Source of the DNA: UMGS1601 sp900553335
Lineage (GTDB): Bacteria; Bacillota; Clostridia; Oscillospirales; Ruminococcaceae
Length of the DNA: 64,000 nt
NCBI GenBank assembly: GCA_937920725.1
Contig: CALEUW010000018.1
Location: 204,826 to 268,825, forward strand
Direction of reading: 5' to 3'
Shown here one piece after another: positions 8,738 to 16,561 of the stretch (within the stretch, counting starts at the first letter, position 1; each line of letters opens with the position of its first letter). The position numbers and the translations under genes are program-made. The notes below the pieces were generated by a model, which had not been told where the DNA came from, ran no database searches, and was given only the letters and a program-made list of their open reading frames with translations.

Positions 8738-10030
8738 ATGATAAGAAAAATATATGCGGACGGAAAGGCAGAAAAGGAATTCTTTGCCGAGCTTGATAAG
8801 CGTTCAAGCGAAACAGACAAAAAAATAACTCAAACCGTTGGCGAGATAATCCAAAATGTTAAAGCAAACGGTGATGAGGCTGTAAAAGAATATACAAGGA
8901 AATTTGACTGTGAGAATCCTCTTTATTATGAGGTTCCGAGAGATGTTATAAACGACGCTTTGACAGATGCTTATGAAAACGATTATGATTTTGTCGAAGC
9001 GCTCTTGAATGCACAGGAAAACATTACCGAATTTCACCAAAGACAAAAATCTCAGTCTTTTATTGATGCAAAGGAAAACGGAGTTGTTTTGGGACAGCGT
9101 GTAAGAGGACTTGAAAGGGTAGGTCTTTATGTTCCGGGCGGTACGGCGGCTTATCCGTCAAGCGTTTTGATGAACGCAATTCCTGCAAAAATTGCAGGCG
9201 TAAAAGAAATCATAATGGTAACTCCTCCGCTTAAAAACGGAAAACCTAATAGAGATATTCTTATTGCTGCTGCAATATGCGGAGTTGACAGAGTGTTTAT
9301 GTGCGGCGGAGCACAGGCTGTTGCGGCGCTTGCATACGGTACTGAGGAAATCCCTAAGGTCGATAAGATCGTAGGCCCGGGAAACATATTTGTTGCTACT
9401 GCAAAGAAGGTATTATACGGTGTTGTCGATATCGATATGATAGCAGGACCAAGCGAGATTTTGATCGTAGCGGATGAAACTGCCGATCCGAAATACATAG
9501 CCGCCGACCTTATGAGTCAGGCGGAGCATGACAGGCTCGCTTCGTCAATTTTAGTCACAACCTCTGAGGAGATTGCAGACGCAACGCTTAAGGAGCTTGA
9601 GATCCAGCTCGAATCCCTTTCAAGAAAAGATATAATAACAGAGGCTCTTGTAAATCATGCAGCGATGATCATATGCTCGGATAGATATACCGCTTGCGAT
9701 ATTGCGAACACTTTGTCACCTGAGCATCTTGAGGTATTGTTTGAAAATCCTATGGAGTATATCGGAAGACTTGATAATGCAGGAAGCGTATTTTTAGGCT
9801 CGTATGCGCCCGAACCGCTCGGAGATTATTATGCAGGACCGAACCACGTTTTACCGACGGGAAGAACAGCTAAGTTTTTCTCTCCGCTTTCGGTAAACAG
9901 CTTTGAAAAGCGTTCAAGCTTTATATATTATACCCGTGAAGCGTTAAGTGCGGCAAAGGACGATATTGTTACAATTGCAGAACGTGAGGGACTTACTGCT
10001 CACGCCAATGCGATAAAGGTTAGATTTTAG
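8738..10030 (+). CDS. hisD: Histidinol dehydrogenase
   Basis: This 430-aa zinc enzyme oxidises histidinol to histidine in two NAD-dependent steps. Conserved blocks include GLYVPGGTAAYPSSVLMNAIPAKIAGV, VDKIVGPGNIFVATAKK, DMIAGPSEILIVADETADP, DLMSQAEHDRLASS (zinc ligands) and the C-terminal YAGPNHVLPTGRTAKFFSPL. Length is typical. GAGGTG lies upstream of ATG 8738, 10 bases after hisG. Confidence 0.96.
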   Translation: MIRKIYADGKAEKEFFAELDKRSSETDKKITQTVGEIIQNVKANGDEAVKEYTRKFDCENPLYYEVPRDVINDALTDAYENDYDFVEALLNAQENITEFHQRQKSQSFIDAKENGVVLGQRVRGLERVGLYVPGGTAAYPSSVLMNAIPAKIAGVKEIIMVTPPLKNGKPNRDILIAAAICGVDRVFMCGGAQAVAALAYGTEEIPKVDKIVGPGNIFVATAKKVLYGVVDIDMIAGPSEILIVADETADPKYIAADLMSQAEHDRLASSILVTTSEEIADATLKELEIQLESLSRKDIITEALVNHAAMIICSDRYTACDIANTLSPEHLEVLFENPMEYIGRLDNAGSVFLGSYAPEPLGDYYAGPNHVLPTGRTAKFFSPLSVNSFEKRSSFIYYTREALSAAKDDIVTIAEREGLTAHANAIKVRF

Positions 10031-10050
10031 TTTTTGAAAGGATAATTAGT

Positions 10051-11115
10051 ATGGAAAAATGGGAGGAGTATGTAAGAAAGGTAGTTCCCTATACGCCCGG
10101 TGAACAGCCGAAGGATACGGACATAATAAAGCTTAATACAAACGAAAATCCATATCCTCCATGTAATGGCGTTAAAAGGCTTTTGAGAGAATATGATTAC
10201 GGCGAGCTTAAGCTATATCCCGATCCTAATTCCGCTGAGCTTGTGAACGTACTTGCAAACAGCCTTAATGTTTCGAGCGAAAATATTTTTGTGGGAGTAG
10301 GCTCCGACGATGTTATTTCAATGGCTTTTCTTACTTTTTTCGGAAGCGGAAAGCCGATACTGTTCCCTGATATAACATATTCTTTTTACGATGTGTGGGC
10401 TGATGTGTACAAAATTCCGTACAAAACAAAACAGCTTGACAATGATTTTAAAATCAAAAACGAGGATTACTATGAGGAAAACGGCGGAATAATTTTTCCG
10501 AATCCCAATGCTCCGACAGGCGTATATAAGGAGCTTTCTGAAATTGAAGATATTATAGCCGCAAACAAAGATTCTATTGTAATAATAGATGAAGCGTATA
10601 TTGATTTCGGCGGAAAAAGCTGTGTGCCTCTTACAGAGAAATACGATAATCTTTTGGTTATTCGGACATTTTCAAAATCAAGCTCAATGGCAGGCGCAAG
10701 AATAGGATATGCGGTCGGAAACAAAAAGCTGATAAAGTATTTAAACGATGTAAAGTTTTCGATAAATTCATACACAATGAACAGACTGTCCCAAAAATGC
10801 GGAGTTGAGGCTGTTCTGGATAAGGAGTATTTTGAGAAAACTGTGGAAAAGATCGTTTCTACAAGAGAGAATGCTAAGGCAAGGCTTAAAGAGTTGGGCT
10901 TTAGTTTCCCTGATTCTTATGCAAACTTTATTTTTGCAGCTCATCAAAGTGTTTCGGCTGAGGTGATATTTGAGGAGCTGAAAAAGCGAAAGATTTTTGT
11001 CCGTTATTGGAACAAGCCGAGAATCAATAACCACCTTAGGATTACAATAGGTACTGACGAGGAAATGGAAAAGCTCTTTATAGCTTTAAGTGATATATTA
11101 AGCGAAAGGGGATAA
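10051..11115 (+). CDS. hisC: Histidinol-phosphate aminotransferase
   Basis: This 354-aa fold-type I PLP enzyme makes histidinol phosphate from imidazole acetol phosphate. It has the N-terminal LNTNENPYPP substrate motif, NPNAPTG, the IIDEAYIDF aspartate that binds the PLP ring nitrogen, the Schiff-base lysine K209 in RTFSKSSSMAGARIGY, and the C-terminal LRITIGT arginine. A RBS (GAAAGGAT) lies upstream and hisD ends 20 bases before. A small opposing gene follows before hisB. Confidence 0.95.
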   Translation: MEKWEEYVRKVVPYTPGEQPKDTDIIKLNTNENPYPPCNGVKRLLREYDYGELKLYPDPNSAELVNVLANSLNVSSENIFVGVGSDDVISMAFLTFFGSGKPILFPDITYSFYDVWADVYKIPYKTKQLDNDFKIKNEDYYEENGGIIFPNPNAPTGVYKELSEIEDIIAANKDSIVIIDEAYIDFGGKSCVPLTEKYDNLLVIRTFSKSSSMAGARIGYAVGNKKLIKYLNDVKFSINSYTMNRLSQKCGVEAVLDKEYFEKTVEKIVSTRENAKARLKELGFSFPDSYANFIFAAHQSVSAEVIFEELKKRKIFVRYWNKPRINNHLRITIGTDEEMEKLFIALSDILSERG

Positions 11116-11120
11116 TCTCA

Positions 11121-11348
11121 CTAAAGACTGCTTATCGTGTTTCGACTGTTGCAGTATTTTTCGAGAAGAATATCGCAGTTATCCTGCAATCTCGATGATT
11201 CGTTCGTCAAGCATTTAATTGCATCTTTTAATTGTTCGTCTTGTTGGGTGCAATCGAGATAGATCAAACAGATTGTGGAAAGTCCGTATATCATGTCGGC
11301 TTGGGTTTTGATATCTTCTATGTCGGTTATTGTGATATTCTTTTTCAT
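11121..11348 (-). CDS. Small protein of unknown function inside the his cluster
   Basis: This 75-aa ORF runs against the his genes in the hisC-hisB gap and begins MKKNITITDIEDIKTQADMIYGLSTI. I do not recognise it. It has AAAGGTG upstream of the ATG and a promoter-like pair with 17-base spacing, and it does not overlap another gene, so it is not an antisense shadow. The sequence suggests a soluble, mostly helical protein with many Asp, Gln and Asn residues and four cysteines, and no membrane segment. Its position splits hisC from hisB and suggests an insertion. An alternative is a spurious frame in a long intergenic region. Confidence 0.55.
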   Translation of the reverse strand: MKKNITITDIEDIKTQADMIYGLSTICLIYLDCTQQDEQLKDAIKCLTNESSRLQDNCDILLEKYCNSRNTISSL

Positions 11349-11390
11349 TTGTTTTTCACCTTTCGTTAGTTATTAAATTGATGTAATTAA

Positions 11391-11419
11391 ATCATAGCAT
11401 ATACGCAAATATGATACAA
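11391..11419 (-). promoter_or_regulatory. Promoter for the small opposing gene
   Basis: Read on the minus strand: TTGTAT (11414-11419), 17 bases, TATGAT (11391-11396). The -10 is good and the -35 weak. It points to the 75-aa gene at 11348. Confidence 0.45.
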
Positions 11420-11428
11420 GTGACGTTC

Positions 11429-11454
11429 TGTACAAATTTTCGTACATGTACATG
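11429..11454. promoter_or_regulatory. Overlapping palindromes, operator-like, upstream of hisB
   Basis: TGTAC at 11429-11433 pairs with GTACA at 11442-11446, and the adjoining CATGTACATG (11445-11454) is itself a perfect palindrome. The site lies between the divergent small gene and hisB. It could bind a dimeric regulator acting on either side. No regulator can be assigned from the sequence. Confidence 0.4.
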
Positions 11455-11491
11455 TGCGTTTTTTTAGGCATTATGCTAAAAGGAGGATTAT

Positions 11492-12070
11492 ATGAGAACA
11501 GCAGAGATTTCCAGAAAAACAAAAGAAACGGATATTAATGTGTTTGTCGATCTTGACGGTAAGGGCAAGGTCGATATTGATACAGGTATCGGCTTCTTTG
11601 ACCATATGCTGACCGCTTTCGGAGTTCACGCAGGACTTGACCTGACGGTTAAGGTTAAAGGCGATCTGTGCGTCGATGCTCATCACACCGTTGAGGACAC
11701 GGGAATTGTTATAGGTCAGGCGCTTTGCAAAGCTCTTGGAGATAAAAAGGGAATCAAGCGTTACGGAAGTGCTTTTATTCCGATGGACGAAGCTTTGGGA
11801 TTTTGCTCGATGGATATAAGCGGCAGACCGTTTTTGGTATTTAACTCTGATTTTTACGGTGAAAAGATGGGTGAGATGGATACACAGCTTGTCGAGGAGT
11901 TTTTCAGAGCATTAGCTTTTAACTCGGGAATAACTCTTCATTTAAAAAGTGAATACGGCAAAAATGATCACCACATCTGCGAGGCACTGTTTAAAGCGTT
12001 TGCACATGCTTTTAAGGACGCAGTCAGAGTGGTCGGCAATGATGTTTTATCAACAAAAGGAGTTTTATAA
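11492..12070 (+). CDS. hisB: Imidazoleglycerol-phosphate dehydratase
   Basis: This 192-aa monofunctional dehydratase acts at the seventh step of histidine synthesis. Both manganese-binding HHxxE motifs are present (DAHHTVEDTGI and NDHHICEALFKAFA), together with the N-terminal GFFDHML motif. There is no fused histidinol phosphatase domain as in enteric HisB. A strong AAGGAGG RBS precedes the ATG. The stop codon abuts the hisH start. Confidence 0.95.
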   Translation: MRTAEISRKTKETDINVFVDLDGKGKVDIDTGIGFFDHMLTAFGVHAGLDLTVKVKGDLCVDAHHTVEDTGIVIGQALCKALGDKKGIKRYGSAFIPMDEALGFCSMDISGRPFLVFNSDFYGEKMGEMDTQLVEEFFRALAFNSGITLHLKSEYGKNDHHICEALFKAFAHAFKDAVRVVGNDVLSTKGVL

Positions 12071-12679
12071 ATGTTAGCTATTGTTGATTATGGAGCAGGA
12101 AATATATTTTCTGTTAAAAATGCGCTGGATTTTTTAGGGATCGAAAGCGTGCTTACAAGTGACAAGAGCGAGATCGAAGCAGCTGATGCAGTTATACTTC
12201 CCGGTGTTGGCGCATTTCCTTGGGCGATGAGTGAATTGAATAAGAGCGGATTGATAGATACAATAAAGCATGAGGCCCAAAGAAAACCGTTTTTGGGAAT
12301 ATGCCTTGGAATGCAGCTTATTTTTGAAAAGAGTTATGAGTTTGAGGAATGTGACGGCTTGGGGCTTATACCGGGTAAGGTTGATAAAATCGAGGCTCCG
12401 GAGCTTATCGTTCCGCATATGGGCTGGAATAAGCTTGAAGTATTAAAAAATGACTGTCCGCTTCTTCGGGGACTTACCGGAGATGATTATGTCTATTTCG
12501 TTCATTCGTATAAAGCGTTCTCTGATGAAAAATACTTAGCGGCATATTGTGAATACGGCGGAAGAGTTCCGGCTTTGGTGTGGGACGGCAAGTTTGTATA
12601 CGGCGCACAGTTTCATCCTGAAAAGAGCGGAAAAATCGGACTTAAGATTTTGCAGAACTTTGCAAATCTTGCAGAATAA
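12071..12679 (+). CDS. hisH: Imidazole glycerol phosphate synthase, glutaminase subunit
   Basis: This 202-aa class I glutamine amidotransferase supplies ammonia to HisF. It has the oxyanion and nucleophile region PFLGICLGMQLIFE with the catalytic cysteine, and the His-Glu pair of the triad in QFHPEKS near the C-terminus. VGAFPWAM is also conserved. The ATG directly follows the hisB stop, and hisF follows after about 12 bases, matching the obligate HisH-HisF complex. Confidence 0.95.
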   Translation: MLAIVDYGAGNIFSVKNALDFLGIESVLTSDKSEIEAADAVILPGVGAFPWAMSELNKSGLIDTIKHEAQRKPFLGICLGMQLIFEKSYEFEECDGLGLIPGKVDKIEAPELIVPHMGWNKLEVLKNDCPLLRGLTGDDYVYFVHSYKAFSDEKYLAAYCEYGGRVPALVWDGKFVYGAQFHPEKSGKIGLKILQNFANLAE

Positions 12680-12691
12680 GGGGTGAAGAGA

Positions 12692-13480
12692 ATGCTTGCA
12701 AAAAGAATTATACCATGCCTTGATGTTCGTGATGGAAAGGTAGTTAAGGGCGTCAATTTTGAGGGAATAAAAGAGGTCGGCGATCCTGTTGAGTTTGCAT
12801 ATGAGTATAATCTACAGGGTGCTGACGAGCTGGTATTTTATGATATAACAGCTTCTCATGAAGGAAGAGGTGCAATGCTCGACGTTGTACGAAACACAGC
12901 AAAAAAAGTGTTTATCCCTCTTACCGTTGGCGGCGGAATCAAAACGATTGACGATATTAGAGAAACTCTAAGAGCGGGAGCCGATAAGGTTTCCGTTAAT
13001 TCCCAAGCAGTGCAAAATCCTGAGCTTATAAGGCAAGGCGCTGATATTTTCGGCAGACAATGTATCGTTGTCGGAATCGACGCCAAAAAGGTATCAGACG
13101 GAAAATGGACAGTTTATATAAACGGCGGAAGAATAGATTATAAGCTTGACCTTATTGAATGGGCAAAGAAAATAGAACAGCTTGGTGCAGGGGAAATCTG
13201 CCTTAACTCTATTGACACGGACGGAGTTCGTGGAGGTTTTGATATAGATATGCTTAACGCTGTATGTAAAGCTGTAAACATTCCGGTTATAGCTTCGGGC
13301 GGCTGCGGAAAAATCGAGCATTTTGCTGAAGCGTTTGAAAAAACAAATTGCTCTGCGGCTCTTGCGGCATCACTTTTCCATTTTAAAGAGCTTACCTGCT
13401 CAGAAGTCAAGGAGTATCTTATAGATCGTGGCATTCCCATGCGCTCGGTAAACCATAATCTTGGACCGAGATTGTTTTAA
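12692..13480 (+). CDS. hisF: Imidazole glycerol phosphate synthase, cyclase subunit
   Basis: This 262-aa (beta/alpha)8 barrel cyclises PRFAR to imidazole glycerol phosphate and AICAR. It starts MLAKRIIPCLDVRDGKVVKG with the catalytic aspartate of CLDVRDG, and carries the second catalytic aspartate in VVGIDAKK, plus the phosphate-binding VGGGI and ASGGCG loops. An in-frame GTG lies 9 bases upstream, but ATG 12692 follows GGGGTG at better spacing. hisA, the half-barrel paralogue that usually sits between hisH and hisF, is missing here. Confidence 0.95.
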   Translation: MLAKRIIPCLDVRDGKVVKGVNFEGIKEVGDPVEFAYEYNLQGADELVFYDITASHEGRGAMLDVVRNTAKKVFIPLTVGGGIKTIDDIRETLRAGADKVSVNSQAVQNPELIRQGADIFGRQCIVVGIDAKKVSDGKWTVYINGGRIDYKLDLIEWAKKIEQLGAGEICLNSIDTDGVRGGFDIDMLNAVCKAVNIPVIASGGCGKIEHFAEAFEKTNCSAALAASLFHFKELTCSEVKEYLIDRGIPMRSVNHNLGPRLF

Positions 13481-13529
13481 AGCTCAAAGCTGATACACCT
13501 CCTTTAGTATTGAAAATTGTAATATACTG

Positions 13530-13558
13530 TTGACAGTTACGGAGAAATGTAATATAAT
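13530..13558 (+). promoter_or_regulatory. Perfect consensus sigma-A promoter of the XRE/YeiH module
   Basis: TTGACA (13530-13535), a 17-base spacer and TATAAT (13553-13558) match the consensus at all 12 positions. It lies 50 bases after hisF and drives the regulator gene at 13693, so this block can be transcribed separately from hisZ-F. Confidence 0.85.
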
Positions 13559-13596
13559 TGAGATTGCAGTACAAAATTATATGTCATTCCGTAACT
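13535..13596. promoter_or_regulatory. Inverted repeat flanking the -10 box, with an extra half-site
   Basis: AGTTACGGA (13535-13543), inside the promoter spacer, and TCCGTAACT (13588-13596), beyond the start point, are perfect reverse complements. A third half-site GTTACGG occurs at 13662-13668 just before the regulator gene. The placement suggests an autoregulatory operator for the downstream XRE protein, or a leader hairpin. This is inference. Confidence 0.5.
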
Positions 13597-13611
13597 CTAT
13601 AATCATTATAT

Positions 13612-13656
13612 TATGTTGCTTCATATAAGTCAAGCTATTTTTTATGTTGTTTCATA
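13612..13656. repeat. Two direct copies of a 14-base imperfect palindrome
   Basis: TATGTTGCTTCATA (13612-13625) and TATGTTGTTTCATA (13643-13656) differ at one base, start 31 bases apart (about three helical turns), and each has palindromic TATG/CATA ends. They lie in the leader of the XRE gene and are candidate regulator-binding sites. Confidence 0.45.
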
Positions 13657-13692
13657 ATTTTGTTACGGTTGCACAAAAAAAGAGGTGTAACT

Positions 13693-14043
13693 ATGTCTAA
13701 ACTGTACGAAAGAATTGAAAGCTTATGCAAAGAAAACGGCATAAACATAACTAAAATGTGTACACAAGCGGGGATAAGTAGGGCGTCATTGACTGATTTA
13801 AAAGTTGGCAGAAGCAAAACATTGAATAATTTCACTATGGTGAAAATTGCTGAATTTTTTAATGTGACTACTGATTATCTCAGCGGACTAACAGACGTTA
13901 AAATTAAAACGCTAAACGTCGACGATTTAAAATTTGCTCTTTTTAATGAGATCGACGGTATTACCGATGAAATGTTCGAGGAAGTAAAGTGGTATGCCGA
14001 AATGGTCAAGCTAAGGGAAGAAGCGAAGAGGAAGAAAAAATAA
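13693..14043 (+). CDS. XRE-family (Cro/CI-like) transcriptional regulator
   Basis: This 116-aa protein has an N-terminal helix-turn-helix domain (about residues 5-65: LYERIESLCKENGINITKMCTQAGISRASLTDLKVGRSKTL followed by MVKIAEFFNVTTDYLSGLT), then a short charged helical tail. The start is ATG 13693 after AGAGGTG; an earlier in-frame codon at 13660 lacks a RBS. It is 12 bases upstream of the YeiH gene and has its own strong promoter surrounded by dyads, so autoregulation and control of the transporter are likely. The ligand is unknown. Confidence 0.85.
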   Translation: MSKLYERIESLCKENGINITKMCTQAGISRASLTDLKVGRSKTLNNFTMVKIAEFFNVTTDYLSGLTDVKIKTLNVDDLKFALFNEIDGITDEMFEEVKWYAEMVKLREEAKRKKK

Positions 14044-14055
14044 GGGAGGCAGTTT

Positions 14056-15105
14056 ATGTCGTTTATAAAAAAGAATTATTTAGGGGTTTTACTTTGCCTT
14101 ATTATTTCGATCCCGTCATATTTTTTGGGACAGCTTTTGCCCGTTGTCGGCGGACCGGTTTTTGCGATAATAATAGGAATGATACTAACGCTTATAATCA
14201 AGAAAAAAGATGTGTTTCAAAGCGGAATTACATTTACATCTAAAAAGGTTTTGCAGTATGCCGTAATTTTGCTCGGTTTCGGACTTAATCTTTCGACTAT
14301 TTTAAAAACGGGAAGTCAGTCGCTTCCTGTAATCGTATCTACAATTGCAGTTTCTTTGATTGTGGCATTTTTGCTTTGCAAGCTTCTTAAAATTCCGTCA
14401 AAAATCGCAACGCTTATTGGAGTAGGCTCAAGTATTTGCGGTGGTTCAGCGATTGCGGCGACAGCTCCTGTTATTGACGCAGATGATGAAGAAATAGCAC
14501 AGAGCATTTCCGTTATCTTTTTGTTTAACGTAATAGCGGCGCTTATATTTCCAACGATCGGAGGATTTCTCGGACTTACAAACGAAGGCTTCGGACTTTT
14601 TGCGGGAACAGCTGTAAACGATACTTCGTCCGTTACGGCGGCGGCAGCTGCTTGGGACGGGATTCATGGAAGCAACACGCTGGACACAGCGACTATTGTA
14701 AAGCTTACAAGAACGCTGGCGATTATTCCCATAACTTTGGTGCTTGCTTTTGTAAGACTTAGAAGAGAAAAAAAGAGTGCTGAGGAAAGCGCTTCAAGCG
14801 TAAATCTTAAAAACATATTTCCGATGTTTATTTTGTACTTTATTTTAGCGTCGGTTATTACAACGCTTGTTACAACCGTTTTCAGCGGCAGCTCTGCTGT
14901 ACTTGATACAGCAAATTCTGTCTTTGGATTTTTAAAAGATTTGAGTAAGTTTTTTATTATAATGGCAATGTCTGCAATAGGGCTAAACACAAATATAGTT
15001 GGACTAGTGAAATCCGGTGGAAAGCCGATACTTCTGGGCTTTTGCTGCTGGGTTGCAATTACAGGTGTGAGCCTTTTAATGCAGCATGTAATCGGAGTTT
15101 GGTAA
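14056..15105 (+). CDS. YeiH-family putative sulfate/anion exporter
   Basis: This 349-aa integral membrane protein has about 9-10 hydrophobic segments, and the family motifs YAVILLGFGLNLSTI, LIGVGSSICGGSAIAATAPVI and GTAVNDTSSVTAAAAAW. It belongs to the UPF0324/YeiH group (conserved hypothetical protein 698), usually annotated as sulfate exporter, although the substrate is poorly established. It sits between a XRE regulator and a 127-aa protein, all inside the histidine cluster. The reason for this placement is not evident. Confidence 0.88.
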   Translation: MSFIKKNYLGVLLCLIISIPSYFLGQLLPVVGGPVFAIIIGMILTLIIKKKDVFQSGITFTSKKVLQYAVILLGFGLNLSTILKTGSQSLPVIVSTIAVSLIVAFLLCKLLKIPSKIATLIGVGSSICGGSAIAATAPVIDADDEEIAQSISVIFLFNVIAALIFPTIGGFLGLTNEGFGLFAGTAVNDTSSVTAAAAAWDGIHGSNTLDTATIVKLTRTLAIIPITLVLAFVRLRREKKSAEESASSVNLKNIFPMFILYFILASVITTLVTTVFSGSSAVLDTANSVFGFLKDLSKFFIIMAMSAIGLNTNIVGLVKSGGKPILLGFCCWVAITGVSLLMQHVIGVW

Positions 15106-15110
15106 AAGAT

Positions 15111-15494
15111 ATGACAGTTAAGAAATATATGCGTATTCAAGGGCGTGAAACTGCTTATCGAACAGGTAAGCCTGTAGGCGTATTTATTCTGAATTGGCGG
15201 AGGATAAGAGATGGTGTTTACAGCAAAGAAGACTGTGAGCTTTTTGAGAAAACAGAAAGCTGGTTTAAAGAGCACTTGCCTGAACCTCCGTTTTATGGAA
15301 ATGACAATGAAAATCCACAGGGAGCAATAACGTATTTTAAAACCGAAAGCTTTGAAATGATGAGGGAGAAAGCGGATATACTTACATCATTGCTTGACAA
15401 GTATAAAATACCGTATGATATTGTATATACAGATTATGTAGGAAAAATAATATACGAAGACGAATATCAGGTTGGTGTTATTGACGAAGATTGA
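15111..15494 (+). CDS. Conserved-looking 127-aa protein of unknown function
   Basis: The ORF begins MTVKKYMRIQGRETAYRTGKP at ATG 15111, 5 bases after the YeiH stop. An upstream in-frame start at 15042 would overlap YeiH and is less likely. It is soluble, with no signal peptide or membrane segment, and ends in an acidic tail. A motif such as ITYFKTESFEMM and the block LLDKYKIPYDIVYTDYVGKIIYEDEYQV look like a compact alpha/beta fold. I do not recognise a family. Close spacing on both sides (13 bases to hisI) indicates cotranscription with yeiH and hisI. Confidence 0.75.
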   Translation: MTVKKYMRIQGRETAYRTGKPVGVFILNWRRIRDGVYSKEDCELFEKTESWFKEHLPEPPFYGNDNENPQGAITYFKTESFEMMREKADILTSLLDKYKIPYDIVYTDYVGKIIYEDEYQVGVIDED

Positions 15495-15507
15495 AAGGAC
15501 TGAAATA

Positions 15508-15861
15508 ATGAGTGCAGTAAAAATAGACATAAACGACTTAGACAAATATTTTGTAAAGTCAGAGCTTATACCTGCCATTGCATTTGATGTTGATACAAAG
15601 ACGGTGCTTATGCTTGCCTATATGAACAAAGAGAGCCTAAAAAAAACTCTTGAAACAGGGTATACATGGTACTGGAGCCGTTCCCGTCAAGAGTTTTGGA
15701 ACAAGGGTGCAACAAGCGGACATCTGCAAAAGGTTATATCTGTTTTTAGTGACTGCGATGATGATACATTGCTTTTAAATGTTAAGCAGACGGGAGCCGC
15801 TTGCCATACAGGCGCTTACAGCTGTTTTTTCAATGAAATGTACAACGAGGAGGAAAAATAA
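15508..15861 (+). CDS. hisI: Phosphoribosyl-AMP cyclohydrolase
   Basis: This 117-aa zinc enzyme opens the purine ring of phosphoribosyl-AMP, the third histidine step. It has TVLMLAYMNKESLKKTLETGYTWYWSRSRQEFWNKG and the metal site SDCDDDTLLLNVKQTGAACHTGAYSCF. It is not fused to HisE, which is a separate gene starting one base after its stop. ATG 15508 is preferred over an upstream in-frame start because the homologous region begins there. Confidence 0.94.
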   Translation: MSAVKIDINDLDKYFVKSELIPAIAFDVDTKTVLMLAYMNKESLKKTLETGYTWYWSRSRQEFWNKGATSGHLQKVISVFSDCDDDTLLLNVKQTGAACHTGAYSCFFNEMYNEEEK

Positions 15862-15862
15862 A

Positions 15863-16201
15863 ATGACGGTATATGAAGAGATTTTCGAGGTAATAAAGAC
15901 TCGTAAGGCGGCTTTTGAAAGCGGTACAGCTCAGGAGAACAGCTATACCTGTTATCTGTTTGACAAGGGTGTAGATAAGATTTGCAAAAAGGTCGGGGAG
16001 GAAGCGACCGAAACAGTCATTGCAGCAAAAAACGGAGATAATGATGAACTTAAAAACGAAATCAACGATCTTTTGTATCACATAATGGTTTTGTGTGCAA
16101 ATCAGGGACTTGAGTGGAGCGAGATTGAAAAGGTTTTAGATGAAAGAAATGAAAAAATCGGAAATCTAAAGAAGTTTCATACGGTTGATAAGAATACATA
16201 A
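15863..16201 (+). CDS. hisE: Phosphoribosyl-ATP pyrophosphatase
   Basis: This 112-aa all-helical MazG-superfamily enzyme hydrolyses phosphoribosyl-ATP to phosphoribosyl-AMP, the second histidine step. The metal-binding motif is KVGEEATETVIAAKNGDNDELKNEINDLLYH. ATG 15863 follows GAGGAGG; an upstream in-frame extension overlaps hisI and is rejected. It closes the operon and is followed by a strong terminator. Confidence 0.94.
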   Translation: MTVYEEIFEVIKTRKAAFESGTAQENSYTCYLFDKGVDKICKKVGEEATETVIAAKNGDNDELKNEINDLLYHIMVLCANQGLEWSEIEKVLDERNEKIGNLKKFHTVDKNT

Positions 16202-16209
16202 ATATGTAG

Positions 16210-16237
16210 GCGGTGAGGTTTTTCTCACCGCTTTTTT
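16210..16237 (+). terminator. Rho-independent terminator after hisE
   Basis: GCGGTGAG (16210-16217) and CTCACCGC (16224-16231) form an 8-bp stem followed by TTTTTT. It ends the his transcript and lies against the 3' end of the small minus-strand gene. Confidence 0.9.
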
Positions 16238-16244
16238 GCAGTAT

Positions 16245-16421
16245 TTAGAACATATTAGAAAAGTCCTCAACCATGCTTCCGATTGCTCTCATAGCTTTTC
16301 CTGCATTCGATTTAAGGTTTTTCTTGTTCTTCTTGGTTGCACAGCACATAGCATATGTTGCAGCTCCGACAACCATTCCTACACTTACGCCTTTAGCGAG
16401 AGATGTGATATTTACACTCAT
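16245..16421 (-). CDS. Small protein with N-terminal hydrophobic segment
   Basis: This 58-aa protein starts MSVNITSLAKGVSVGMVVGAATYAMCC at the ATG that follows GGAGGT; the upstream in-frame ATG is less well placed. Residues about 8-28 form a Gly/Ala-rich hydrophobic segment, followed by a lysine-rich stretch (KKNKKNLKSN) and a helical tail GKAMRAIGSMVEDFSNMF. The layout resembles small membrane-associated YtxH-like proteins, but I cannot assign a family or function. It has a clear RBS and no competing gene on the plus strand. Confidence 0.7.
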   Translation of the reverse strand: MSVNITSLAKGVSVGMVVGAATYAMCCATKKNKKNLKSNAGKAMRAIGSMVEDFSNMF

Positions 16422-16483
16422 TTTTATTACCTCCATTCGTTTTTAGTATTATCTGCCGAGTTTTATAATCTATTCATAACATG

Positions 16484-16512
16484 TTGCGTAAAATTTGAAA
16501 ATATGATATACT
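16484..16512 (+). promoter_or_regulatory. Promoter upstream of the pyridoxal kinase gene
   Basis: TTGCGT (16484-16489), 17 bases and TATACT (16507-16512) lie about 50 bases before the ATG at 16562. Confidence 0.6.
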
Positions 16513-16561
16513 TTATAATGGAATGAAAATAGAATATTTTTTGTACTTTGGAGTATAATAT

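Noticed and set aside
16185..16526. 113-codon plus-strand frame after hisE
   Set aside because: It crosses the hisE terminator and lies opposite a small minus-strand gene with a good RBS.
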